Notes under the pieces: model-generated | The model's input: only the letters and a program-made list of their open reading frames with translations | Databases searched by the model: none | What the model was told of the DNA's origin: nothing | Shown: positions 1 through 10,146 of the stretch, one piece after another | Position numbering within the stretch: position 1 is the first letter of the stretch | Layout of the letters: each line of letters begins with the position of its first letter | Position numbers and translations under genes: made by a program | Assembly: GCA_021733945.1 (NCBI GenBank) | Contig: JAIPJX010000004.1 | Coordinates: 25,058 to 89,057, forward strand | DNA from: Verrucomicrobiota bacterium | GTDB lineage: Bacteria; Verrucomicrobiota; Verrucomicrobiia; Limisphaerales; SIBE01 | Direction of reading: 5' to 3' | Length of the DNA: 64,000 nt

Positions 1-135
1 GGCTCCCCGGGACGGATTCGCCCTACCCTCCGAATAGCTTAAACGAATGCCGGTAGGGCGAAGCGTCCCCGCTGAGCCGCCCCCCTGCAAGGTCCACATC
101 CCCGAAACCGCTCACCGGGACGGTTCGCGCCACCT
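1..135. repeat. Dispersed REP-like palindromic repeat cluster (GCGAACCGTCCCGGTGAGC / GGCTCAGCGGGGACGCTTCGCCCTACC motifs)
   Basis: 'gctcaccgggacggttcgcgccacc' and 'ggtagggcgaagcgtccccgctgagcc' recur at ~9.9-10.1 kb, ~26.3-26.5 kb and ~44.1-44.3 kb, in both orientations. Confidence 0.8.
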
Positions 136-153
136 TTGTGCGCCCTGCCGTTC

Positions 154-193
154 AAAAAAAAACGAGCCCCGCTTTTCAAAGCGTGGCTCGTTT
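154..193 (-). terminator. Rho-independent terminator for the small minus-strand ORF
   Basis: acgagcc-cc-gcttt..aaagc-gt-ggctcgt stem; A-run at 154-162 is a T-run on the minus strand, downstream of ORF 217-381. Confidence 0.7.
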
Positions 194-216
194 CTCAAAC
201 TGAGACCGATGCGCGG

Positions 217-381
217 TTAAGGTTTCTCTTCTGGAGACCAGTTTTCCAATTGGATGTACTGTTTGATTTTCCGTCGTTCATACCGGCTTTTCTGAGGTTT
301 TTCCGGCCTGTCTCCAACTTGTGAGAACGGGTGTTTCCGACTGCGAATCAATTCGGGTATTGCATCGGGAGGTTTGCTCAT
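217..381 (-). CDS. Small basic hypothetical protein (54 aa, MSKPPDAIPELI...)
   Basis: ATG at 381 preceded by an AAAGGAA-like SD and followed by a terminator; the longer track ORF (217-489) is probably over-extended. Confidence 0.45.
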   Translation of the reverse strand: MSKPPDAIPELIRSRKHPFSQVGDRPEKPQKSRYERRKIKQYIQLENWSPEEKP

Positions 382-685
382 AGACTGAGTTCCTTTCGTT
401 GAACTGAGGGAAGGCGCCATTCGGCGCGTGTACCATGCAGCCTCGTTACAGAGGTTGCCCTTCTTGAAGAACTGACAGTGAATCGCCACTTCATGAAAGT
501 TTCGACCGCTGTGCTGCGCGACCGTTCAAACGCTGTGTTTGTTTTTTTGCCCCGGTCGCAGAGCATCCTCAAAACTTTACCACCAGCCAACCCTCAGGCA
601 AGAAAAAAGAAACCCGTGTCAATCAGAAAATGAAAATCGAATCACGCGAATCCGCAGGCTCGAAAACATCCCGACTCGGGATCGG

Positions 686-1588
686 TCAGGCCACGGAGCT
701 GAACATTCCAGACTGCCATTCGCCTTCCGCATGCGTGCGGCGAAGGCTCAGGCCGGTCTGTTCGAACACCCATCGCACCTTGGGAAATTGCGTCGTCAGG
801 ATTCCCGCCAGAACCAATCGTCCGCCCGGTCGCAATCGGTTCACAATCCTTTTTGATTCCTGAATCAACAGGGCATCCATCAGGTTTGCGCAGACGACGC
901 CATACCGAACCTTCGCGTGAACCGGCAACCGGGTGAGATCCTGAAGCGACAGTTCGATCTTCTGCGCCACACGATTCCGGGTGGCGTTGCCCGTCGCGAT
1001 CCTCACGGCCTCCGGATCGGCGTCAAACGCATGCACCGGCCGGTAACCGAGCTTGGCGGCGGAAATCGCGAGAATGCCCGAACCCGTTCCCATGTCCAAT
1101 AATCCATGCTCCACCATGAGCTCCCTCGCGTCGTAGAGCTGTTCCAAACAGAACGCCGTGGTCGGATGCCGCCCGGTACCGAAACTCAGACCCGGATCCA
1201 GGATCACCGCCTTCTGTCCCGACCGACACTTGCGACGGCTCCAGCTCGGTTTGACCAGAAGCCCCGGCCCCACTTCGATCGGCTTAAAATGGCGTTTCCA
1301 CGATTCGCTCCAATCCTGTTTACGCACCTGACGCACGCTCACCCTGCCAGGGGCCGGATCCACACCGGCGCGGCTCAGTGCATCCAGGCCTTCCCGGATA
1401 GCCCTGCGATCCACCGACACCGGGCGGTCCGAGTTTTTCAGATAAACCGAAACGCAGGAAAGGTTCGTGGTGTGATCGACAAAAACGGAGGGCGTCTCGC
1501 CAAACTGCGATTCCAGAAGTGCCACCACCGCCTCTTCCCCTTCGGCACCGGTGGTCACCGCAACGTGCCTCAACAACTCCATTTTCAT
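686..1588 (-). CDS. prmA: Ribosomal protein L11 methyltransferase
   Basis: VILDPGLSFGTGRHPTT and LLDMGTGSGILAISAAKLG SAM-binding motifs; 300 aa. Confidence 0.85.
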   Translation of the reverse strand: MKMELLRHVAVTTGAEGEEAVVALLESQFGETPSVFVDHTTNLSCVSVYLKNSDRPVSVDRRAIREGLDALSRAGVDPAPGRVSVRQVRKQDWSESWKRHFKPIEVGPGLLVKPSWSRRKCRSGQKAVILDPGLSFGTGRHPTTAFCLEQLYDARELMVEHGLLDMGTGSGILAISAAKLGYRPVHAFDADPEAVRIATGNATRNRVAQKIELSLQDLTRLPVHAKVRYGVVCANLMDALLIQESKRIVNRLRPGGRLVLAGILTTQFPKVRWVFEQTGLSLRRTHAEGEWQSGMFSSVA

Positions 1589-2205
1589 GAACGATCCCTC
1601 CAGGGGGTGAAATTCGCCAGGTGCACCTCGGTCTTGTGGGGCAGCACCTGCACCACGGTCACACTCGCGTAATCAAATTCAAACCGGGCCATTTTCGGCA
1701 GCGGAATATCCAGCAAAATCGACAACATCATTCGAATCACCCCGCCGTGGCAGGCCACCGCAATCTGTTGCCCCGCGTGTTTTTCGAGCACGTCCCGCAG
1801 CGGAGCCTCCACACGCTCGCGGAAACCAGCCGCCGACTCCGCTCCCGGAATCCCTCCACGGTCCAATTGATCCAGCCAACGATGCGCCTCCGTTTGAAAC
1901 CGCTCCTGAACCTGATCCCAACTCAACCCTGTCCAGCCCCCAAAATCAACCTCCCGAAATCCATCCACCACGGTGTCCGGACACGACCTGACGCGGTCCC
2001 ATCCGGCCAGGGTCTGCTGCACCCGCTTCATCGGACTGGCGTAGACGGCGTCAAATGACAGGGACGCCAGATACCGGCCCAGGGCCGCCGCCTGCCGCTG
2101 TCCTTCCGCCGAGAGATCCATGTCGATCCGCCCACCAAACACACGGTGGTAAGGTTCAGCCACTTCAGCGTGGCGAATCAGAAACAGCCGGGTCGGAGTG
2201 TCCAT
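1585..2205 (-). CDS. Histidine phosphatase family protein (phosphoglycerate mutase/CobC-like)
   Basis: LFLIRHAEVAEPYHRVFGGRIDMDLS (RHG-type motif) and ACHGGVIRM; overlaps prmA by 4 nt. Confidence 0.85.
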   Translation of the reverse strand: MDTPTRLFLIRHAEVAEPYHRVFGGRIDMDLSAEGQRQAAALGRYLASLSFDAVYASPMKRVQQTLAGWDRVRSCPDTVVDGFREVDFGGWTGLSWDQVQERFQTEAHRWLDQLDRGGIPGAESAAGFRERVEAPLRDVLEKHAGQQIAVACHGGVIRMMLSILLDIPLPKMARFEFDYASVTVVQVLPHKTEVHLANFTPWRDRS

Positions 2206-2215
2206 GGGAATTTGT

Positions 2216-2968
2216 TTACGCGGGTTCCAGAGCCACTTGCTGGGCTTTGAGCAATTCGCCGATTCCGAGTTTTCCAAGACTGATCATTTCCGCCAGTTGC
2301 GATTCGCTGAACGTGGCTTCTTCGCCCGAACCCTGCACCTCCACAAACTCACCGCCGGAGGTCATCACGATGTTCATATCCACCTCGGCAGCCACATCCT
2401 CCGAGTAGGGTAGATCCAGAAGCGTCCTGCTTCCCACAACCCCCACACTGACCGCAGCCACCGCATGCCGGATCGGATCAACCTGAAGTTTTCCTGATTC
2501 CCGGATCTTCCGGATCGCCAAAACCAATGCCACATACGCCCCGGTGATCGAAGCCGTGCGGGTTCCCCCGTCGGCCTGCAGCACATCGCAATCAACCCAC
2601 AAGGTCCGCGACCCAAGGGCCTCCAGATCGACGATCGCACGAATCGAACGTCCGATCAGACGTTGAATTTCCTGCGACCGGCCGTCGATCCGCCCTTTGG
2701 AACTGTCGCGCGACTTGCGCTGATGCGTCGAATACGGGAGCATGGAATACTCGGCGGTGATCCACCCCCCCACCACTCCCTGTTCCTTCATCCATCGGGG
2801 CACACCCTCTTCGACGGTCACACCGCAGATCACACGGGTATTTCCCCATTCGATGAGGGTCGAACCGGTGGCGTGCGGCGCAATATGATTTTGAAAACGC
2901 ACCGGTCGCAGTTGGTCGGGCAGCCGACCGTCCACCCGGGGGGCCTGGGAAAGATTGTCTTGGGTCAT
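2216..2968 (-). CDS. rph: Ribonuclease PH
   Basis: RPVRFQNHIAPHATGSTLIEWGNTRVICGVTVEEGVPRW... GRSQEIQRLIGRSIRA... DCDVLQADGGTRTASITG. Confidence 0.95.
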   Translation of the reverse strand: MTQDNLSQAPRVDGRLPDQLRPVRFQNHIAPHATGSTLIEWGNTRVICGVTVEEGVPRWMKEQGVVGGWITAEYSMLPYSTHQRKSRDSSKGRIDGRSQEIQRLIGRSIRAIVDLEALGSRTLWVDCDVLQADGGTRTASITGAYVALVLAIRKIRESGKLQVDPIRHAVAAVSVGVVGSRTLLDLPYSEDVAAEVDMNIVMTSGGEFVEVQGSGEEATFSESQLAEMISLGKLGIGELLKAQQVALEPA

Positions 2969-3107
2969 GGGATAAAGGGATCTAAACAAACAGGCGCTTC
3001 GAATATACGGTCAGCACCCGGATTTGGACCGGAACCTGAACCGCACGAAGCGCCAGCAACTGGATTAACTGGATTGAGTCTAATGCCGGAACGAGTGTGT
3101 CCGGGCC

Positions 3108-3410
3108 TCAAACCTCGAAGTCAAAAACAAGCACGGACTCCAAGAACGGAGCCACCACCACCTTGACCCGCTCCTGTTCCGGATGGGTCATGTACGCATC
3201 GCGTGCAGGCCGGTCCTGAAAAGTCATGATGAATCCGTGCGTGAACCCGTGGTTGAGTCCCTCGCTGGTAAAATCGTCGCCAGCCACGTAATCCTCGATT
3301 CCAGGAATGGATTCGCTGAGTTCCAAAAGGTCGTCAAAGACCTGATCAATCTGTTCCGGAGAGGTTCCCTCCTTAAACTTTATTAAAGCAATATGTTTTA
3401 CTTTGGACAT
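3108..3410 (-). CDS. Dabb (stress-responsive alpha/beta barrel) family protein
   Basis: MSKVKHIALIKFKEGTSPEQIDQV... GFIMTFQDRPARDAYMTHPEQERV; 100 aa. Confidence 0.85.
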   Translation of the reverse strand: MSKVKHIALIKFKEGTSPEQIDQVFDDLLELSESIPGIEDYVAGDDFTSEGLNHGFTHGFIMTFQDRPARDAYMTHPEQERVKVVVAPFLESVLVFDFEV

Positions 3411-3770
3411 AATCTCGATTCGCGGCTTCTCCGCGCCCTTTCCGGCTCGTCATCGTTGACGATGGTTAAAATCCGTGCGCTCCGACCTCACATCATCATG
3501 GAATCGGCGCGTGTTCAGGCAGCTCTTCTTCCGGGCATTGCCGCCACACTGGCGCGCCTCCGTGCTAGAAGTCCCCAGAGGAACGGTCGTAACGCCCCAC
3601 AAAGGCGTCACCGCAATCCAACATCGCGTCTGCGCCGCTCACAGACACGGGACCGATTCCGTTCGCCGATTATGGTTGAAGCATCCCTGTTGTCAATGAC
3701 CGCAATTGATCCGTCTTCAAACACCATCGCTCCATCCCTCCCCAACCTTCCCCACGTCCGATGGGATTCT

Positions 3771-4322
3771 TTACTCGCTCTTGTCCGCCTCTTTCTTGAT
3801 AAACTTCAGCGACACGGAATTAATGCAGTATCTCAGGCCTGTCGGCGCAGGACCATCGTCAAACACATGACCCAGATGGGCATCGCATCGGGCGCAAAGC
3901 ACTTCGTTTCGAACCATGAAAAACGAACGATCCTTCTCCGTCTTAACGTTGACCTTGGACACGGGCGTCCAGAAACTGGGCCAACCGGTGCCCGATTCAA
4001 ACTTGGTTTCCGACGCAAAAAGTTCGTTCCCACAGCAGATGCATTGGTAAACCCCCTTCTCCTTGTTATTCCAGTATTCTCCAGTGAATGCGCGTTCGGT
4101 CCCCTTTTTCCGCGCGACACGATACTGCTCGGGCGTCAGCAATTTTTTCCATTCCGAATCGGTCTTCATGACTTTTTCATCCGTGCCGACTTCTGTTTTC
4201 GAGGGTTTCACCGCAGCATCCGTCGGCTCACCAGCCGCGGCTTCCTGCGGCTCCGCTTTCGCTCCTGCGAATGTGAACGCCGCAATCACAGCGGCCATCA
4301 ACAGTAATGCAAACGTTTTCAT
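3771..4322 (-). CDS. msrB: Peptide-methionine (R)-S-oxide reductase MsrB, exported
   Basis: [25 protein letters not shown]... [33 protein letters not shown]-terminal signal peptide [12 protein letters not shown]. Confidence 0.93.
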   Translation of the reverse strand: MKTFALLLMAAVIAAFTFAGAKAEPQEAAAGEPTDAAVKPSKTEVGTDEKVMKTDSEWKKLLTPEQYRVARKKGTERAFTGEYWNNKEKGVYQCICCGNELFASETKFESGTGWPSFWTPVSKVNVKTEKDRSFFMVRNEVLCARCDAHLGHVFDDGPAPTGLRYCINSVSLKFIKKEADKSE

Positions 4323-4429
4323 ACCTTCGATTAACCTTTCCCCCGGCCATCCGCGCAACCAAAAAATTCCCCCTATGCCCACCGCGGTTTCGCCCGCAAC
4401 CACGGCGACACCCCGGACCAACAAACCTC

Positions 4430-5483
4430 TCAGACCGATCGGAATTCCCGGTTCCGGATCGGCAACGACCGAATGCGCACGCCCGTGGCGGACGCAAGGG
4501 CGTTGGCGATCGCCGGAGCCACGGCCACAATCGGGGTTTCCCCGGCACCGACCGACGGCACATCCGGCCGGTCCACAAGCACTGTTTCAATCAACGGCAC
4601 ATCCCGGAACCTCGGCACCCGATAACCCGAGAAACGCGGGTTCAATATCCGCCCCTCCGCAAATCGGATCTCCTCGTGCAACGCACCCCCGAGTCCCTGG
4701 ATGATGCAGCCCTCAATCTGTTTCCGCAGGTTCAAGGGATTCTGCACCGCCCCGCATTCGAATGCCACGCAGACCTCGGCGACTTTGAACCGCCCCGCGT
4801 TCCGGTCCACGGAGAGCTCCACACAGGTCGCCACATACGATCCTTTTTCCGTACCGCACGCCAACCCCACGGCTTGAGCCTCGGAACCCTTCACGCGGCT
4901 CCGACGCCCGGCCCAGTCGAACCGTTCCACGGCAGCCTCCAGAACCGCCCGCAATCGTTCGTGCTTCAAGTGCCTCAACCGAAACGCCAGCGGATCCGCC
5001 CCCGCCGAAACCGCCAGTTCGTCCATGAACGATTCCCGGGCAAATACATTTGAGGATGTTTCCGTAACCGCAGCAGCGACAGAGATTGCCATTCATCGCG
5101 TCGATGATCTCGCCACGGGACGCTTTCGGATTTCGTTCCAAAAGACTGGTCGCGGTCAGGATCATGCCCGGCACGCAATACCCGCACTGCATGGCGTCTT
5201 CGTCGACAAACGCCTGTTGGACCGGGTGCAGCTGATCGCCCTGGGTGAGGCCTTCGATCGTGCGCACGGTCTTGTTTTGCACGGCGGCCACGGGCGTGAG
5301 GCAGGAAGGAGTCGGACTCCCGTCGATCAGCACCGTACAGGCCCGGCACTGCCCTTCGCCGCAGCCGTACTTGGTGCCGGTCAGCCCGAGATCCTCCCGG
5401 AGCACTTCGAGCAACGGCCTCCGCGGATCACTCCGGACCGCGCGATCCACGCTGTTGAGTTGAAATTTGATTTCTATCTCCAT
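4430..5483 (-). pseudogene. Remnant of an isoquinoline 1-oxidoreductase/xanthine-dehydrogenase-type gene pair: 2Fe-2S subunit fused out of frame to the C-terminal part of the molybdopterin subunit
   Basis: Frame 1 (4713..5483): YGCGEGQCRACTV...CGYCVPGM...NGNLCRCCGYGNIL. Frame 2 (4430..5092): SSNVFARESFMDELAVSAGADPLAFRLRHL...GVGLACGTEKG-like C-terminal region. The N-terminal part of the large subunit is absent. Confidence 0.8.
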
Positions 5484-5583
5484 GACTTCGGCCCTCCTTG
5501 TTCGTCAGTTCGATCGACTCACTTCGGATGGATGTTGATTTCCCCGATACTGTAACTGATCGCCCCAATCTCACAACTCCCAT

Positions 5584-5619
5584 AAAAAAGCGGGGAGAAG
5601 AGTTTCCTCTTCTCCCCGC
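5584..5619 (-). terminator. Rho-independent terminator
   Basis: gcggggagaagag-ttt-cctcttctccccgc hairpin flanked by aaaaaa (T-run on the minus strand), downstream of the EF-hand gene. Confidence 0.9.
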
Positions 5620-5664
5620 CAAAGGCCGCACCACAGCCAACCGTCACCCTAAACCGACAACCAG

Positions 5665-6018
5665 CTAGTTCGCCGGACGGCGCCGACGCTGGCCCTGATC
5701 CTCTCCCTGCCCAGGTCCACCCTGTCCAGGACCACGCCCCGGACCGCGACCGGGACGTGCCCCCATGAATTCTTCAGGGGTGAGCTTGCCGTTCTTGTCC
5801 GCATCGAGTTTCTTGAGCACCGCGACGGCGTTCTCGATTTCCTTGGCATCGATTTCCCCGTCGCCGTTGGCGTCGAGCGCAGCGATGATCGCGGGCATCG
5901 GACGCTGCCGTCCCTCACCACCAGGCCCGGGCTGAGGGCGCCGTTCCGCATCCTGAGCCATCACACCCACGACGGGCATACCAATCAGAACCGCTGCAAG
6001 GATAGTTTTTGTGTTCAT
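5665..6018 (-). CDS. Exported EF-hand domain protein
   Basis: Signal peptide MNTKTILAAVLIGMPVVGVMA; DANGDGEIDAKEIENAV and DADKNGKLTPEEFMG EF-hands; GPGRGPGQGG tail. Confidence 0.88.
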   Translation of the reverse strand: MNTKTILAAVLIGMPVVGVMAQDAERRPQPGPGGEGRQRPMPAIIAALDANGDGEIDAKEIENAVAVLKKLDADKNGKLTPEEFMGARPGRGPGRGPGQGGPGQGEDQGQRRRRPAN

Positions 6019-6230
6019 AATGATCTTGTGGTTGTCTTCGCCCCCGGGAAACCCGCCTGCGCCGATCGAGGCGCTGGATTTGAGGCGGACGCCAGAGAGC
6101 AAAGCCCGAGCCCCGGGACTATTGAATCATGTTTTATCTCGTGGCTCATCTTTCTTGCCATCCATCAGACCACGGCTGTGTAAAGATCGTATGAGCACGG
6201 AACAGGAGAATTGTTAAGCAATTGTAAAAA

Positions 6231-7943
6231 TCACTTCAATCCGCAGATTCCCTTGATTCGAACCAGGGCATCCTCCAGGGAAACCATCTCGGGTTTGGCT
6301 TCCTTGCGGAGTTTGAACTCGATCTGATCCCCCGTGCGTTTGCTGATCGTGAGCCGGATCGGGAGCCCCAGCAAATCGGCGTCTCCGAACTTCTCCCCCG
6401 CGCGGAGGGGCCGGTCATCGAACAGCACCTCGATTCCCTCGCTCTGCAACCGGGCATAGAGCGCCTCGCACTGGCGGTTGATTTCCTCGTCCTCCAGATT
6501 CAGCGCGATCAGATGCACCTGATAGGGGGCGATCTGCGGCGGCCACAGGATCCCGCGATCATCATGGTTCTGCTCGATGCACGCCGCAGCGATCCGGCTC
6601 ACGCCGATCCCGTAACACCCCATCACCACGGGATTCGATTTGCCTTGGGCATCCAGGACTTTGCAGCCCATGGCCTCGGAGTATTTCGTGCCCAACTTGA
6701 AGATGTGCCCGATTTCAATGCCTCGCGCTGATTGCAGTTTCCCCTGGCATTGGGGGCAACCGTCTCCCTCCCGGGCCATCCGGAAATCTCCAAATTCAGG
6801 CAAGGGGAGGTCGCGTCCGAAATTCACGTTGACGTTGTGATGATCAGTCTGATTGGCACCACACTCGAAGTTCACCCTGCCATTGACATAATGGTCCGCC
6901 AGCACCAGCACATCCGCTGGCAGGCCGATCGGCCCGGCGTACCCAACCTCCGCCCCGGTCAGGGTCTTGATTCGGCCGGGTGAGGCCAGCCGGAGACTTT
7001 TGCATCCAAGCCGGTTGACCACCTTGATCTCGTTCACATCGCAATCGCCCCGGACCATCACCGCCACCACCTTGTCGTCGGCTTCAAAAATGAGGGTCTT
7101 TGTCGTTTTCCAAAGCGGTATCTTCAGGAACTCGGAAAGAGGCCCCGTCCCGATCAACCCCTTCCCCAGCACCGCTTCCATCGGTTTGAGCTCGGTCTCC
7201 TGCTCAAACTCTTCCAGCCGGCTGCTGGCTTTTTCCTGGTTCGCCGCACAATCACAGGCATCGCAGAACAGGATCGTGTCCTCACCCGTATCGGCCAAAA
7301 CCATAAACTCCTGACTGCCGCTGCCACCGATCGCGCCGGAATCCGCCGCCACGGCACGATACTGAAACCCGATCCGCTCGCAGATCCGGTGATACGCCTT
7401 GCGCATGGCTTCATACGCTACTTCCAGCCCTGCTTCATCAACGTCGAAGCTGTAGGCATCCTTCATGATGAATTCCCGGGCGCGCATCAGCCCGAACCGC
7501 GGCCGGATCTCATCCCGGAACTTGGTCTGGATCTGAAACACAGATTTGGGAAGGTCCTTGTACGACTTGAGGTCCCGACGCAGGATATCCGTCACAACCT
7601 CCTCATGCGTCGGCCCCAGGCAGACCATCGCCCCTCGTCGGTCCTTGAATGCGAACATGATACCGTCTATCGCGGTGTATCGTTCCCATCGTCCCGTTTC
7701 CTCCCACAACTCCCGGCTCTGCAGTGCCGGCATCAGCATCTCCTCAGATCCTGCCGCCACCATCTCCTCGCGCACAATCTGTGAAATCTTGTTCAGCGTC
7801 CGCAACAACAACGGGAGGTAACTGTAGACCCCGGCCGAAAGCTGTTGAATATATCCACCTCTCACCATCAACGCGTGCGCTGCGGATTGCGCGTCTTTCG
7901 GCGCTTCCCGCAGTGTTTTTCCAATATGTCTGCTCTGTCTCAT
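6231..7943 (-). CDS. proS: Prolyl-tRNA synthetase
   Basis: 570 aa; MRQSRHIGKTLREAPKDAQSAAHALMVRGGYIQQLSAGVYSYLPL...LGPTHEEVVTDILRRDLKSYKDLP. Confidence 0.96.
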   Translation of the reverse strand: MRQSRHIGKTLREAPKDAQSAAHALMVRGGYIQQLSAGVYSYLPLLLRTLNKISQIVREEMVAAGSEEMLMPALQSRELWEETGRWERYTAIDGIMFAFKDRRGAMVCLGPTHEEVVTDILRRDLKSYKDLPKSVFQIQTKFRDEIRPRFGLMRAREFIMKDAYSFDVDEAGLEVAYEAMRKAYHRICERIGFQYRAVAADSGAIGGSGSQEFMVLADTGEDTILFCDACDCAANQEKASSRLEEFEQETELKPMEAVLGKGLIGTGPLSEFLKIPLWKTTKTLIFEADDKVVAVMVRGDCDVNEIKVVNRLGCKSLRLASPGRIKTLTGAEVGYAGPIGLPADVLVLADHYVNGRVNFECGANQTDHHNVNVNFGRDLPLPEFGDFRMAREGDGCPQCQGKLQSARGIEIGHIFKLGTKYSEAMGCKVLDAQGKSNPVVMGCYGIGVSRIAAACIEQNHDDRGILWPPQIAPYQVHLIALNLEDEEINRQCEALYARLQSEGIEVLFDDRPLRAGEKFGDADLLGLPIRLTISKRTGDQIEFKLRKEAKPEMVSLEDALVRIKGICGLK

Positions 7944-8127
7944 CTCTAGGTTTCTCCTGAATTCCAGTCAAAAAAGTGCCCGTGTCTTATCCCCGGTTCC
8001 CGCCCTGATCGCCAGACAATTCTTCAATACCCCCAATCTGCCCTTTTCCTGAGAGCCGATTCGTGCTTCCATCGCCCGGACCACGTCCATCGCGTAAGGT
8101 CGGCCGATCAATCGATTTTAAACCAAC

Positions 8128-9291
8128 GTGAGCAACCCAACCCCAGACCAAACCCACGCGTCCGCACCCCGTTCCCTCGGTGCCCCCCGTCCCAAACGAT
8201 CACGGTCCCTGAAGTTTTGGGGTACCTTGCTCGCAGCCGTCCCTCTGGCTGGATTTCTCTCCTGTTCCCTGCTCCATCAGGGACCTTACCTTCCGCCCGA
8301 ACCACTGCCGGACACTCCCATCCTGGACGTGCACTGCCACACCGCCGGCATCGGAGCAGGGGGAAGCGGCTGTTTCATCTCCGAATCGATGCAGAGCAGC
8401 CTGCGTTTTGATGTCTACCTGGACAGCTTCGGCACTTCCGTCTCGGAGCTCGAAACCCGGGGCGACGCCCTCATCCTGCAGAAAATCTCGAAGCAACTTC
8501 AGGAGAGCAAACATGTGGGGGGCGCAATCATCCTCGCGCTGGACGGAGTCATCAATGCTCAGGGAGAACTCGACCGCAGCCTCACCGAGATCCACGTGCC
8601 CAACGAATTCGTCGAGACCGAAACCGCGAAATACACAAACCTTTTCTGGGGTGCCAGCGTCAATCCGAAACGACCGGACGCCCTGGAGCGCCTGCAATGG
8701 GCGAAGGATCACGGAGCCAAACTCGTCAAATGGATCCCCTCGATCATGCTCTTTGATCCCGCCGACGCATCGTTCCGGCCTTTCTACGAAAAACTGGTCG
8801 CCCTCAACATGCCCCTGCTCACCCACGCCGGGAAGGAGGAAGCGTTCACCCACGCAAAAAACGAGCTGTGCGATCCTCAACGCCTCCACCTTCCGCTCCA
8901 ATTGGGGGTCACCGTGATCGTCGCGCACATCGCCTCCACGGGCAGCAATCAGGGCGAACGCGACACGGATCGCCTGAGCCGGATGATGGGGCAGTACACC
9001 AACCTCTTTTCCGAAATCTCATCCCTCACCCAGCTCAACAAGTCCGGTTATCTCAAGGAAGCGCTCATTCAACCCGAATGGACGGGGCGTTTGCTTTACG
9101 GCACCGACTACCCACTGATCAACACTCCCCTGGTGTCGCCGTATTTTTACCCCCTCCGGCTCACCCGCAGGCAAATCCGGGAGCTCCGGTCGATCGAAAA
9201 TCCATGGGACCGGGACGTCGCCCTGAAGCAGGCTCTGGGCGTGCCCGCGTCCGTCTTCGCCCGAAGCGCCGCATTCTTTCAAACCTGGTAA
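8128..9291 (+). CDS. Amidohydrolase family protein with N-terminal signal/lipoprotein-like segment
   Basis: TPILDVHCHTAGIG metal-binding motif; LLTHAGKEEAF; LLYGTDYPL. Confidence 0.75.
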   Translation: MSNPTPDQTHASAPRSLGAPRPKRSRSLKFWGTLLAAVPLAGFLSCSLLHQGPYLPPEPLPDTPILDVHCHTAGIGAGGSGCFISESMQSSLRFDVYLDSFGTSVSELETRGDALILQKISKQLQESKHVGGAIILALDGVINAQGELDRSLTEIHVPNEFVETETAKYTNLFWGASVNPKRPDALERLQWAKDHGAKLVKWIPSIMLFDPADASFRPFYEKLVALNMPLLTHAGKEEAFTHAKNELCDPQRLHLPLQLGVTVIVAHIASTGSNQGERDTDRLSRMMGQYTNLFSEISSLTQLNKSGYLKEALIQPEWTGRLLYGTDYPLINTPLVSPYFYPLRLTRRQIRELRSIENPWDRDVALKQALGVPASVFARSAAFFQTW

Positions 9292-9352
9292 CCTCCGACT
9301 CGAGGTTCCTCATGGCTTGCCGTTGAACGGTTTGGGATCCTGATGGGAGTGA

Positions 9353-10140
9353 GTGGGGTTGCCGCTTCGGGCAGGACCAAAGCGGCGTCGGCGCTGCGCT
9401 CTGCCGCGCGCACTCCAAAACACCGTCGTTCTTCGGACGCCATGCCTTGGAATCCATGCCCATGGCAGACATCCGCTCCAAACGGACTGCCCCTGTGAAC
9501 GATCTCGGCGGCAGCTGCCGAGCAGGGATAGGGGTCGGTCGCAGCGCGACCAACAGTGCCTCGCAGCGCGAGGCACACCACCTCATGAGCTACACCACTC
9601 CGCGGGGTTACTCCACTCGTGGGAATGCTCCGGCCTTCGCCAGGTTCGCGAAGCGTCATGGACTGCGGCAGTCATCTGCCGCTTTTGGACCTGCCAGCGC
9701 CGTGGAAAGCGGCAGAGGACTGCCGCAGTCGAAGATCTGGCGAAGGGATGAAGCCCCTCCCTGAATAAACCTTCCCGGGTGGACTGGGGCCTGTCGCGCT
9801 GCGACAACCGCCTACCCCAAAGGCGGGACTCCATGCGAAGGGTCCAAGGATGCCCGCGAAACAAAAAAGGCATCTCTGTTGCAGCAAGTTTTTGCGGTTC
9901 GCGCGAACCGTCCCGGTGAGCGGTCAGGGATCTGGACCTCGGGTGGCCCACGGCTCAGCGTGACGCTTCGCCCTACCGCCGAGGGGACGGGGAAAGGTAG
10001 CGCGAACCGTCCCGGTGAGCTTCCCCTGCATCTTAATCCGTGGTTAATTCCCCCTTCCCTGCAACCCGGCTCGCCGGGACGGTTCGCGCCACCCAAAAGC
10101 GGTAGAGGACTACCGCCGTCCAAGACGCTTCGCGAGTTTC
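9353..10140. repeat. Intergenic cluster of several dispersed repeat families
   Basis: Contains a 'cgtcgttcttcgg..ggaatccat..cgctccaaacggactgcc' element, a 25-bp-arm hairpin at 9661-9730, and REP-like motifs at 9895-10140; related sequences at 26.3, 29.1 and 44.1 kb. Confidence 0.8.
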
Positions 10141-10146
10141 GGGATA

